Shown piece after piece: positions 47,522 through 58,492 of a DNA stretch of 64,000 nt. Below the pieces are notes generated by a model. The model ran no database searches. It saw only the letters and a program-made list of their open reading frames with translations, and was not told where the DNA came from. Source of the DNA: Pyrrhoderma lamaoense. Taxonomy: Eukaryota; Basidiomycota; Agaricomycetes; Hymenochaetales; Hymenochaetaceae. The DNA is taken from assembly GCA_002794735.1 (NCBI GenBank), contig NBAZ01000042.1, positions 1 to 64,000 on the forward strand. The letters run 5' to 3'. The position numbers and the translations under genes were made by a program. Position 1 is the stretch's first letter. Every line of letters starts with the position of its first letter.

Positions 47522-48190
47522 TTAAATGTCCGCATTCTCTGTAGAGGATGAAACAACATGATTGTATATGCAAGTAAATGACTCTAGGTACGACTTAACT
47601 GTGCTAACGGGTACACTATCTCGGATCCCAGGGGGAACAGTACTCCGCGTATCCTCATCGCTCATATTCATCAATAGCCCGTGAAACTGGGCTATCCTAG
47701 CACTTACGTAGTCGCCTTCTACGCACATAAAGGTTTGTGACTATATTATATTATTAAAACATCATAGATAGAAAGCAATTTAGCTACTTACCATCCCCCG
47801 TAGACGACAGTCGTTTTGGAATGAGTTCAAGATTGTCACCTCCCTTTCCCCGCCCCCCCCCCATGACTATTTGACAGTATGTTTTTATAAGCTTTATTGG
47901 TTCCTTCCGTCGGGAAACACCAGAAACCGTAAACAGAACCGAAATCCCGTCTCTGATCTACTATATGCGACTATATGCGACAGAAAATAGTGGTTTAGTT
48001 TGACACTTATGGATGAAACTGTTAATTTGTAAGCTCGTTATCACAGTTTTTATGACTTACGTTGAGATAGCGTAGAAGTGCATATTCTGGAAGCTCTGCA
48101 ACACGGGACAGCTCATCTGAATAAATAACGCGTCGCATGATTACTTTTTTAGCGGTGGCAAAAGATTTAAAAACATCATCATCCCCATCT
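47522..48190 (-). pseudogene. unknown gene cut by the IR2 arm
   Basis: Not recognised. The minus strand shows an open exon from the IR2 boundary (DDDVFKSFATAKKVIMRR, then LPEYALLRYLN), an intron-like GTAAGT..TAACAG near 48060, and a later exon after GTAAGT..AATATAG (about 47745-47798) reading SQTFMCVEGDYVSARIAQFH and ending NADI at 47522. The 5' end is replaced exactly where the FunK1 duplication begins (48190), so the gene was probably truncated by that event. Confidence 0.35.
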
Positions 48191-48300
48191 ACTGCCATAT
48201 CGCTCCGTGTCTCAGTGTCCCATCGCTCTATACCACTCAAGTCTCGATATGAATCCTGGGAATCCAGAGGTGCGTAGTAAGTCGACATCACAAGATGTAG

Positions 48301-50780
48301 TGCTTAAGCTCAAAGAACTTAAAAACAAAAGGAAGATGGTGCGACGAAATTTCCGAAATTTCCTTCTTCCGTGCCTCTCTCTTCCTTTAGGTCAAGCTAT
48401 GAGTCGGTCGACGAAGGCGCCTTTATAGCTAAAGAGTTTTTTAAGAGATCCTTGATGTCTACTTTACAAGAATCTCCACTCGACACTTTATTACGAGAAA
48501 TTATTCCTAATCATGCATCTTTTCTTACTAATAGCGAAATCTCCAACTTGTCTATGCTGACAAGCAAACTCAAGGTCGGAAGTGAACCGGGTGCAATCGC
48601 TGGAGGGTGGGAGAAGGGAGGATGACAGATCAGGAGGAGCGGACGGCTGAGACCGTCAATGAACTGTGGGACAGGTGGCCAACGAAATTTCAGAGTGGTC
48701 AAGAGGAGAAGATAGCAGAAGCATTGAATGGTATTGCTCAAGCTATCAGTGACCAGTGTAACATTCCACTCAAGAGGAAGTACACGGCGAATTATTGTGC
48801 TTATAAACCAAATGGAAGTCGGATACAAAAGCCGAATCTTGTCGTCATCCCATTCAAAGAGAAGATAAAGCACGGCACGAAGGGCGATGGTGCGGCGACG
48901 ACAGGAGAGGCTGACTCGGATGGAAATGGATCCTTTGCCGTAATTGGCGATATCAGATCTTCCACTAACACTAGTGATGATGAAGTAATCTCCGGATTAG
49001 GCCATTATGTCTGCGAGTCGTTCTCCGTACAAGATGACCGCTTATGGATGCTTGCTCTCGGTTTCAGTTATTCCGACCTAGTCGTGTATCTCTACGACCG
49101 CTCTGGTGTGGTTAGATCAACTAAGATCAACATCCATGAGGAGAAGGAAGACTTCCTGCGAATAGCAATCGGGGTTCTTTTCGCAGAGGATAAGGACCTG
49201 GGACTTGACACGTCCGTCAAGACAAGAGATGGGAAGCGATATGTAACTGTTAAACAGATTGACGACGACGAAGTGGAATTGGAGATCTTGAAGACCGTGT
49301 TCCGCTCTAAGAGTATCGTAGGGAGAGGGACGACAATCCGACTCTGTAGTGGTCGTCTCAAGAATGACGAGGACAAGGAGGGGAATGAACTACGGAAGTA
49401 CATAGTGAAGGATAGCTGGGTAGACGAGGATGATGAGATAAAGGAGTATAACATACTACAGAAGCTGAAGGGATTTCCGAACGTTCCTTCTATGTGTGCA
49501 CACCAGTATATGGGAAATCACACAGGGAAATTTCGACCAGGAGTTGAGGGCTCAAACTCGAAGACGACCCTTCGCGAACATCATCGAATGGTACTGAGTA
49601 CTGTGGGACAGCCAATCAGTGATTTCAAGACGCCAAAGGAGCTGGTGATCGCCTTCAGGGATATCTTTATTGGTAATGTTAAATGTATAATTGCATACTC
49701 CTGGTTGAATTAGCTAACGGAGGATACAGCAATCATCGACTTGAAAATGAAGAAAAATATCTTGCATCGTGATATAAGTGAGAACAATATAATGCTCATT
49801 GATGCAGGAGATGGTCAAAGAGCTGGTTGCCTGATTGATTTTGACCATGCTGTGGACCTCTCGGATGAGAATGCGTTAGAAACTGTGAAACAGAGAACGG
49901 TAAAATTTGTGAATAACACTCGTTATCTGCATCTACTGACTGTATCTATAAGGGAACGATCACATTTATGTCTGCCGGGGTGTTCATAGAACGAGAGACC
50001 TTCGTGCACAATTACTACCATGATCTAGAATCCACATTTTATACTCTTATATGGGTTTGTCTCGATCGTAGTCTGAAGTGGTTCATAAAGCGAAAAGAGA
50101 TCGACCAACCACAACCTCGGAGTTCTCCAATCCTGGAGCAATGGGTTCCTGAACACTTTATTTGGAGTGATCTGAGGAGGGCTGCTCTCTTGAAGTACAC
50201 TTATATTTGTTTACCAGACGAATTTCGCTGTTCAGTTATAAATTATCTTTCTCCGGAGCTCGCCAGTATCGAGGAATACCTGCAAAATATTCGAGCTTTT
50301 TTTCACACTCGTATAGACGCAGCCATATGGCCAGATCCAAAGACAGGGTTCAGACAAGATATTCACGTGGACCGTAGAGAGATCCTTATGATTCATGAAG
50401 AGGCGCTTACTAAGTTAGAGGCTATAGAGACAGGACAGCATTTGGACGAATCTTCTCCCGAAGAAGCTGCTAGCCTAGTATCTACTTCAAGACAGAGCGG
50501 CTCTGGGAAACGTCCACGGATCCCTGATGTGATACCCTCTACAGGTGGTGCTAGTAATAGTAGCGATGTGCATTCGTCTGGTGCATCAAGACTTGCGTTG
50601 ACCTCCTATAGTTTCGAGGGATCCCCTGCACAACAAACAAATAAATGTACTCCAGAGGGGCAGGGCTTAATTGATCCTCCAGCAAGGATAAAGCGCAAAC
50701 AGCGACGCGATGGTCGACTGGGAAGCTTTGTAGGCCAGGGATTGAAGAGGCAGAAGGGTAATTTTGTACCTGTTTTTTAA
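48301..50780 (+). CDS. FunK1 kinase copy 6 (N-type A, mid alpha, C-type 1), one frameshift
   Basis: Near-identical to the copy at 38406-40886. Exons are 48301-48338, 48391-49672, 49730-49899 and 49953-50780. It has HRDISENNIML, LIDFDHA, a complete C-type 1 region and a tail ending KRQKGNFVPVF. The only break seen is one G missing in a G run near 48609 (GGTGGGAG against GGTGGGGAG), which shifts exon 1. If that is a homopolymer error the gene is intact and probably encodes an active kinase; otherwise it is a pseudogene. The two introns that create apparent stops are standard and conserved. Confidence 0.75.
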
Positions 50781-52223
50781 ATGCCCTTAGATATCTTGAC
50801 TATGTGCTGTTTACGCTTCTTTTTTCTTTTTCTTCTTTTTCTTGGTTATTTCTGCTCTGTTTGTGTAACACTATGATCAATCTCGCTGTCATTCTATGTC
50901 CTGAAAAAGGCTCGATAAACAAAGCTTCTATGTATGTGTAATTACATAATATATACAGAGAGTTTGTATTTGTTGTGTTCTGCGTGGTGGTTCTGCGCTT
51001 TGGTATATTAGTACAATGGCCCTAAGTCTAAGCACTAGAGAGAAGGGGAGAAATCAGTCCGTCGGACTATGCTGAGGCTTCTAATCAGATTTCTTAGATA
51101 CTGGGATGGGATAGGGTTGGGTAAATTAAGGGGGTTCCCATACTCGCCTTGACTTGCGGGGTTGGCCACCATGTTTAAGGAGCTTCGCCAGGTGTGGTAC
51201 ATTAGACCATTGGAAGGGTACTCCTGCGTGGGGGAGGGGGGGCCTTCCCATTATATTTATATACAAGCATGTGTAATAAAAGTGCCAATTATGGTTTATG
51301 TCGATCGCTGACTTACGTGCCCTTGTATTATTAATCCTGTTGGCAGACAGGTTCGCTTTCTGCAGAACGGGATTGGAATCTGCCTTGAAAGTCTTGTTTG
51401 CATCGTGATGTAGAATCCTGAATATTTGAAACAGCAGGCTTCTTCAGCCTGCCCTACCGCACATGCTTCATCAAGATAGCGAGCAGACGGAGAAGTCTAC
51501 TTCCAGTGTTCGGGGGTCTTTTTGGAACTCGAGATCGAGCTTGTCGTTACGATATCCATTGAATGTGCTGCCGAAATCGGAACGGGAATTGCACGATCGC
51601 AGTCATTCTGTCTCTGTTTATAGTACGTTCTCAAACTCTGCTTGGGAAATAGACTTCTTATCCATTCATCTATCCATAATCCTTACATTTCTCACTCTAC
51701 TGTTAGGAAATCCGATTACCATCTTTCAACAGCGACTGTGCTGCCACAGTTTCCGTTGCTCATAAACAAATATGTACTAACCATTTGCAGGCTCTGCAAC
51801 ATTGCAACATTACACCCGACTATACGGGAGATACATCTGGGTCAAGTACACCGGTACCGCGCAATGTACCACGGCGCTAGATGTGAAGGATGTTCTAGGG
51901 GCGAGTGACATCTACACGCTTCTCGTACTGTATACACATGCATCGCCTTATACTAATATCGACTTCTGTATACTTTCTGCATTATGCGTGAAGAGTCACA
52001 ATAGATTCAGGGTGATAGAGTCAGTCTTCGTATACCTATATTCACTACCAATCCTACTACCCCTCTTTAAAGCGAGAACACCGCGCCTCCTCTCTTCCCA
52101 GGTAACAAGACCATTTCTCCCCGTCTGTTAACACAGCGCTCGAGTTCCCTGAAGAGAACGAGATAACTGCCATATCGCTCCGTGTCTCAGTGTCCCATCG
52201 CTCTATACCACTCAAGTCTCGAT
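50781..52223. repeat. inter-cassette spacer, copy 3
   Basis: Plus-orientation copy of 2396-3838 with the same hairpin (about 51433-51451). Two bases are lost near 51688, which shifts the 148-codon frame. Confidence 0.65.
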
Positions 52224-54708
52224 ATGAATCCTGGGAATCCAGAGGTGCGCACACATTCTCAATCATTGTCTGTCAAACCACTTACTTATCTATACAACTA
52301 CTTAGGAGGGAGCTTCAGGCTCGAAGCGAGGGTCAATACCCTCCAACTATCGATTTAGTTCTGCTTCAACAGTAAGTTAACAGTCACAAGATCTAGTGCT
52401 TAAGCTCAGAGAATGAAAAACAGAGAAACAAAAAGTCCGAAAAGCACTCTCACTCGTCAGCGGCCGAATCGAGTGACTTCACTTCTAAGAAAGTGGCGGA
52501 GGCGAAGGAGGTGATGAAAGAATGGCTGATACCGACTATGCAAGAATATCCTTTTACGACCCTCTTGCAGAAATTCGGACCGGATCCACTGTCAAAACTT
52601 GACGGTGACAACTCACCCAATCTGGCTGAGTTGGCTAGAAGTCTCGGCTTACGAATTGACGGTAGGGACCCACTACTTGTTGGTGACCGTTGGGTCGGGT
52701 GGCCAACGCAAACCGACACTGAGCGAGAAGAAAAGATTAGTAATGTTTTGAACAACATAGGGCTCGCGCTTGCAAAACTGACTGGCTTAACGAAGAAGAG
52801 AGAGTACTCGTCGCGTTTTAATAAAAATTATCCGAAAGGAGGGCGAAAATTAAAGCCGGATCTTGTTGTCGTACCAGTGGCTGAGTCGGCTGGAAGTGGG
52901 GGTGAGCCAAATGACTGGCTATCCTTCGTCGCCTTCGGCGAGATTAAATTCGACAAGAAGGGCAACAATAACGATGTCCTCGCTGGGTTAGCCAATTATG
53001 TCTACGAAACCCTGACCTTCCAGGATAATCGCGATTGGATGCTTGCTCTCGCTTTTAAACATTCCAACCTAGTCATGTATCTCTACGACCGCTCTGGTGT
53101 GGTTAGATCAACTGCCGATCGACATCCATAAGGAGAAGGAAGACTTCCTGCGAATAGCAATCGGGTTCTTTTCGCAGAGGATAAGGACCTGGGACTTGAC
53201 ACGTCCGTCAAGACAAGAGATGGGAAGCGATATGTAACTGTTAAACAGATTGACGACGACGAAGTGGAATTGGAGATCTTGAAGACCGTGTTCCGCTCTA
53301 AGAGTATCGTAGGGAGAGGGACGACAATCCGACTCTGTAGTGGTCGTCTCAAGAGTGACGAGGACAAGGAGGGGAATGAACTACGGAAGTACATAGTGAA
53401 GGATAGCTGGTAGACGAGGATGATGAGATAAATGAGTATAACATACTACAGAAGCTGAAGGGATTTCCGAATGTTCCTTGCATGTATTCATTCCAGCAAA
53501 TATCAGGTGACGGTACTGTACTGAACGGTTCAGACCGAAAGAAGAACAGGTTGAACAGGCCCGGACACCGAATTGGAGGAAGTACGGAAAAACGGCGTTC
53601 AACCCTCGTAAACATCATCGAATAGTACTGAGTGCTGCGGCACAGCCAATCAGTGATTTCAAGACGCCAAAGGAGCTGGTGATCGCCTTCAGGGATATCT
53701 TTATTGGTAATGTTAAATGTATAATTGCATACTCCTGGTTGAATTAGCTAACGGAGGATACAGCAATCATCGACTTGGAAATGAAGAAAAAGATCTTGCA
53801 TCGTGATATAAGTGATAGCAATATAATGCTCGTGGATGCAGGAGATGGTCAAAGAGCTGGTTGCCTGATTGGTTTTGAGCATGCTGTGGACCTCTCGGAT
53901 GAGAATGCGTTAGAAACTGTGAAACAGAGAACGGTAAAATTTGTGAATAACACTCGTTATCTGCATCTACTGACTGTATCTATAAGGGAACGACCCTATT
54001 TATGGCCGCAGACGTTTTAGCAAATAAAAGCGACTTCGTCCACCAATTCTACCACGATCTGGAATCCACATTTTATTCGCTTATATGCGTATGTCTCGAT
54101 CGTATAGTATGCTCCTCAGCAATGAGGAGAAAGGCGCTTATTCCTGGATATATGGGGTCCTACCAACACAGAGAAGGAGATGAACGCTTCTGCTTCACTC
54201 AAGCGCTCATTTATTGCTTCAGAAGCGTCTACACTTCTCTGGTTTTTGAGAAACTCTCTCCGGAATTCATCAAGCTCAAGGAATATCTTTTGAGCTATAA
54301 GTCATTAATACATGTTTCTATGAATACCAATGAAGCGGAGAGGGACATCTCGAAGATCGTTCTGACATTATTCGCATACATGAGAGGGCACTGGCCAAGT
54401 TAGAGGCTATAGAGACAGGACAGCATTTGGACGAAGCTTCTCCCGAAGAAGCTGCTAGCCTAGCATCTACTTCAAGACAGAGCGGCTCTGGGGAACGTCC
54501 ACGGATCCCTGATGTGATACACTCTACAGGTGGTGCTAGTAATAGTAGCGATGTGCATTCGTCTGGTGCATCAAGACTTGCGTTGACCTCCTATAGTTCC
54601 GAGGGATCCCCTGCAGAACAAACATATTTATGTACTCCAGAGGAGCGAAGCTTACTTGATCCTCAAGTAGGGCAAAAGCGCAAACAGCGACCCGATGGTC
54701 AACCGTGA
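52224..54708 (+). pseudogene. FunK1 copy 7 (N-type B, chimeric mid-module, C-type 2), multiply broken
   Basis: The N-type B exon is open to 53112, where one inserted base (CTGCCGATC) shifts the frame. Further single-base losses are near 53165, 53410, 53518 and 54355. The mid-module starts as alpha (VDEDDEI..EYN) and switches to beta (CMYSFQQISGDGT). Introns matching the 57- and 53-nt pair lie near 53712-53768 and 53941-53993. It has HRDISDSNIML and LIGFEHA (Gly for Asp). The number of indels makes this the most decayed full-length copy. Confidence 0.8.
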
Positions 54709-54745
54709 GACTCTGTAGGCCTGGGATTGGAGAAGCGGAAGTAAA

Positions 54746-55411
54746 GCTATGAAAATCTCAATGTCCTTTTGATTTACTATTTTTTTTACATGTAACTCGT
54801 AAACGTAGAAAATTCACAGTCTGAATAGAAGCGTTTCCACCTGTCATGCTACCTTTCGGTTACCTACTTAGAACTGGTTTGCGATGAGACGCGGCTCTAG
54901 TTAGCCCCTTTTATGGGGAGGGGCAATCCTCTTAAGAACCGCGAGTCAACTTTTTTCAGTTTCTTAGTCAGAATTTGTATTAAATAAGCAATTTTATCGA
55001 TAGGTTTATGTGACACTAGGTACACTTATTTCAGATGGATTTAATGATTCAATCAAGGCTCTTGGATTTATAATTAAAGGCTGAATAAAAAGAAAAATAG
55101 TCAAAAATTAATATATACTGCATAAAATAGCAAGTAAATAAAAAATAATAACTCAAAAGGACAGTATATTGAAGCTATAAGATAAGACACTCAAATTCTC
55201 ACGAAAATAATAAAATAAGATGTTCTGGGCTGCACGCGCGCTACACTGTCAGAGCCAGCGAGTTTTTTCCCTTGGCTGAAAAGCCATGGGTAGTCTTGTG
55301 AAACTCTGTCGTGTTGGGGATAGAGCATTGCAATTATTGCTCTTTGACAAGGAATTCCTTTTAACCATAAGTCGTCAGCTTGCATTGACTACGTCCATGC
55401 CTTTTGTACAC
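54746..55411. other. AT-rich segment of IR3 left arm, no gene recognised
   Basis: Contains GGGGAGGGGCAATCCTCTTA-type DNA near 54915 and a short frame (55191-55385, minus) that is duplicated at 57817-58011. The frame's product shows no family features. Confidence 0.5.
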
Positions 55412-55925
55412 TGTAGGACCAGCTAAGTGTGTAGCCAGTCGTAGTGCATTCATAATGCACTTTCTAACTCGCCCGGAAAGTCCATTGCTACTACTTGGCC
55501 GCGCGCCTGGTCCGTTTCTCCTATTATCTAGCTCGAGGATAGGGTTCGTTTATATGGTCCCCTCGTTTTTGATGGCTTAAACCCTTCGTCCAGTGGCATA
55601 TAGCCACCTGGATGCCATGCTTTCTTAATCATCTACCCTTTATCTCGCCTTTTGATATATAAGCCTCCAGACTTGAGGCCGTAGTAGATCACTCAATTCT
55701 CACTCAATTTCTCCCAATCAATATTATCTCTATCCCCCCCCTGTGTAGCTCTCTAATAGTCGCCTGTACTCTTTATCTACTACTCTGTTGTTTTATCAGG
55801 CTGCAACGCTCTGACCATACTGCAAGTCGTCCGGGCGGTCTGAAATACATACACTCTTATCTCAAACTACAGCCTCGGTCGGAGCTCCTTTCTATACGTT
55901 TCTACTGCTTTACAAGTTTGTGATG
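55412..55925 (+). mobile_element. LTR-like repeat, left copy of palindrome
   Basis: Starts TGTAGGACCAGC and has a perfect 8-bp-stem hairpin at 55443-55461 (AGTGCATT/AATGCACT). A TATATAAG element precedes CCTCCAG near 55658, and the element includes TACTGCAAGTCG. A diverged copy is at 22875-23275 and an inverted copy at 57277-57790. Homology between the two palindrome copies stops at about 55925/57277. Confidence 0.55.
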
Positions 55926-57276
55926 CCTCAGCTTGCCCCAAGGTCTCTATCAGTCTCTACGCTCCGGCCGAATCGAGTTACTCGCTTTTTAGCCCTCAAA
56001 TCTGAGCCAGAGCACCGTGTCTGGTGTAGACAGACTCTAAACCCCAAGTCCTCGCCACTAATAACGACTAAAAGGTCCAGCCCTGACCTAAGGTTAAGTT
56101 TTCACCGCGTTTACCTGTAATATCTGTAGGCACCCTACTAACGCGTCGGAGGGATACAGTGGCCATGTTCAAGAATGGAATAAGCATAGATACATCTGTG
56201 CAGCATGTTCCAGTAATGACTGACAGAACGCACTGTAGCGGCACAGCTTTACATTATTCACAGTGGCCCTGTCAGCGTGTAACATCTACAGAGTTACGAC
56301 TGGGGTTTCTGAATTTCTCAAAAGTACATCACTTACTAGTTGTTACATAAAGATTAATATCATAATGCGAGACTTCTTTCCCACTTTTTATCAATGATTC
56401 AGTCGTATGTAATCATTTTTTGTAGTGAAGTAGTTCATAGCTAGAGTCTGAAAGTGAAAATTTGACAGAAGTAATACTTCATATATATCAGTTCAAGATA
56501 TATACAACATAACGGTGCAAACACTTCTCTCAAAGTAAACATAAGAATTGTACATTAAGAACAAGTTGAAGTATCAGTGTTTCGAATCTAAGGAGTATAT
56601 GTTGTGAGTGCATGCGGATAAAATGAAGAAATCTATAAACTATATGCGCAGCTGACAAGTTGCTGATTTATAATAGATCACAAGAATCATTGGGTTACAT
56701 ATTCAATGATATTGCACTCGCATACGAGTTACTACAAGAGACATCGGAATAAATCAAAGAAAATAATATCTAAATATTCAACTTATATTAATGCGTTTTA
56801 AACTGCTAGTAATGAAACAATTATGTTGCTTTAAGCTGATATCGCAATACGAATTACATATATAAGTATTATCGTCTAAGCTATCTGGTAGTGAATCGTA
56901 CCCAACTTGAGATCTCTGAGATTATGAGTAAAGAAAAAAATAGCCAGGATAGGGCATCGGTCTCTGTTCCAAAAGAACTTACAGTGGATAACACTGGCAA
57001 GGAATGCGATAGTAGAAAAATTGAAGCATTAGGGAGAAACTTTCTTTCTTCCTCGAGTAGCTCACAGATCCAGGCTAACGTTAGTTCAATGAGTTATTCT
57101 ACGTGTATACAAAGGCTGATATCATTGTAATACTAAACATATCAACAGAATGCATCAGAGTAAGTTCCAAGACCGATCTGAAATAACGCTGCCCAAGATA
57201 CAGGTGGGATCTTCCAGATCAACTCCTCACGGGAGTCCTAGTTCGAGTGGACAACATCACCAAGAATCGATTGGTG
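55926..57276. other. single-copy loop of IR3
   Basis: 1.35 kb between the arms. The frames 56891-57130 (Ser/Lys/Glu-rich, MSKEKNSQDRASVSVPKEL) and 57150-57335 are separated by an intron-like GTATAC..TACTAAAC..CAACAG (44 nt), but the splice as read creates a stop. No retroelement polymerase or integrase domain is seen. Confidence 0.45.
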
Positions 57277-58492
57277 CATCACAAACTTGTAAAGCAGTAG
57301 AAACGTATAGAAAGGAGCTCCGACCGAGGCTGTAGTTTGAGATAAGAGTGTATGTATTTCAGACCGCCCGGACGACTTGCAGTATGGTCAGAGCGTTGCA
57401 GCCTGATAAAACAACAGAGTAGTAGATAAAGAGTACAGGCGACTATTAGAGAGCTACACAGGGGGGGGATAGAGATAATATTGATTGGGAGAAATTGAGT
57501 GAGAATTGAGTGATCTACTACGGCCTCAAGTCTGGAGGCTTATATATCAAAAGGCGAGATAAAGGGTAGATGATTAAGAAAGCATGGCATCCAGGTGGCT
57601 ATATGCCACTGGACGAAGGGTTTAAGCCATCAAAAACGAGGGGACCATATAAACGAACCCTATCCTCGAGCTAGATAATAGGAGAAACGGACCAGGCGCG
57701 CGGCCAAGTAGTAGCAATGGACTTTCCGGGCGAGTTAGAAAGTGCATTATGAATGCACTACGACTGGCTACACACTTAGCTGGTCCTACAGTGTACAAAA
57801 GGCATGGACGTAGTCAATGCAAGCTGACGACTTATGGTTAAAAGGAATTCCTTGTCAAAGAGCAATAATTGCAATGCTCTATCCCCAACACGACAGAGTT
57901 TCACAAGACTACCCATGGCTTTTCAGCCAAGGGAAAAAACTCGCTGGCTCTGACAGTGTAGCGCGCGTGCAGCCCAGAACATCTTATTTTATTATTTTCG
58001 TGAGAATTTGAGTGTCTTATCTTATAGCTTCAATATACTGTCCTTTTGAGTTATTATTTTTTATTTACTTGCTATTTTATGCAGTATATATTAATTTTTG
58101 ACTATTTTTCTTTTTATTCAGCCTTTAATTATAAATCCAAGAGCCTTGATTGAATCATTAAATCCATCTGAAATAAGTGTACCTAGTGTCACATAAACCT
58201 ATCGATAAAATTGCTTATTTAATACAAATTCTGACTAAGAAACTGAAAAAAGTTGACTCGCGGTTCTTAAGAGGATTGCCCCTCCCCATAAAAGGGGCTA
58301 ACTAGAGCCGCGTCTCATCGCAAACCAGTTCTAAGTAGGTAACCGAAAGGTAGCATGACAGGTGGAAACGCTTCTATTCAGACTGTGAATTTTCTACGTT
58401 TACGAGTTACATGTAAAAAAATAGTAAATCAAAAGGACATTGAGATTTTCATAGCTTTACTTCCGCTTCTCCAATCCCAGGCCTACAGAGTC

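Larger units (their letters stand above)
48190..54745 (+). repeat. inverted repeat IR2, right arm
   Basis: Reverse complement of 34441-40997, and in its part 48391-54020 a direct copy of 1-5640. It begins where an unrelated gene fragment ends and contains two FunK1 copies and their spacer. Confidence 0.9.
51263..55925 (+). repeat. inverted repeat IR3, left arm
   Basis: Reverse complement of 57277-61949; sums are 113202 near the centre and 113212 at the outer end. It contains a spacer, a FunK1 copy, about 0.7 kb of AT-rich DNA and an LTR-like repeat. It overlaps IR2, so its left part is shared by several copies. Confidence 0.9.

Noticed and set aside
55412..57790. A complete LTR retrotransposon with two LTRs
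   Set aside because: The two LTR-like copies are in opposite orientation and the 1.35 kb between them shows no protease, reverse transcriptase or integrase motifs.
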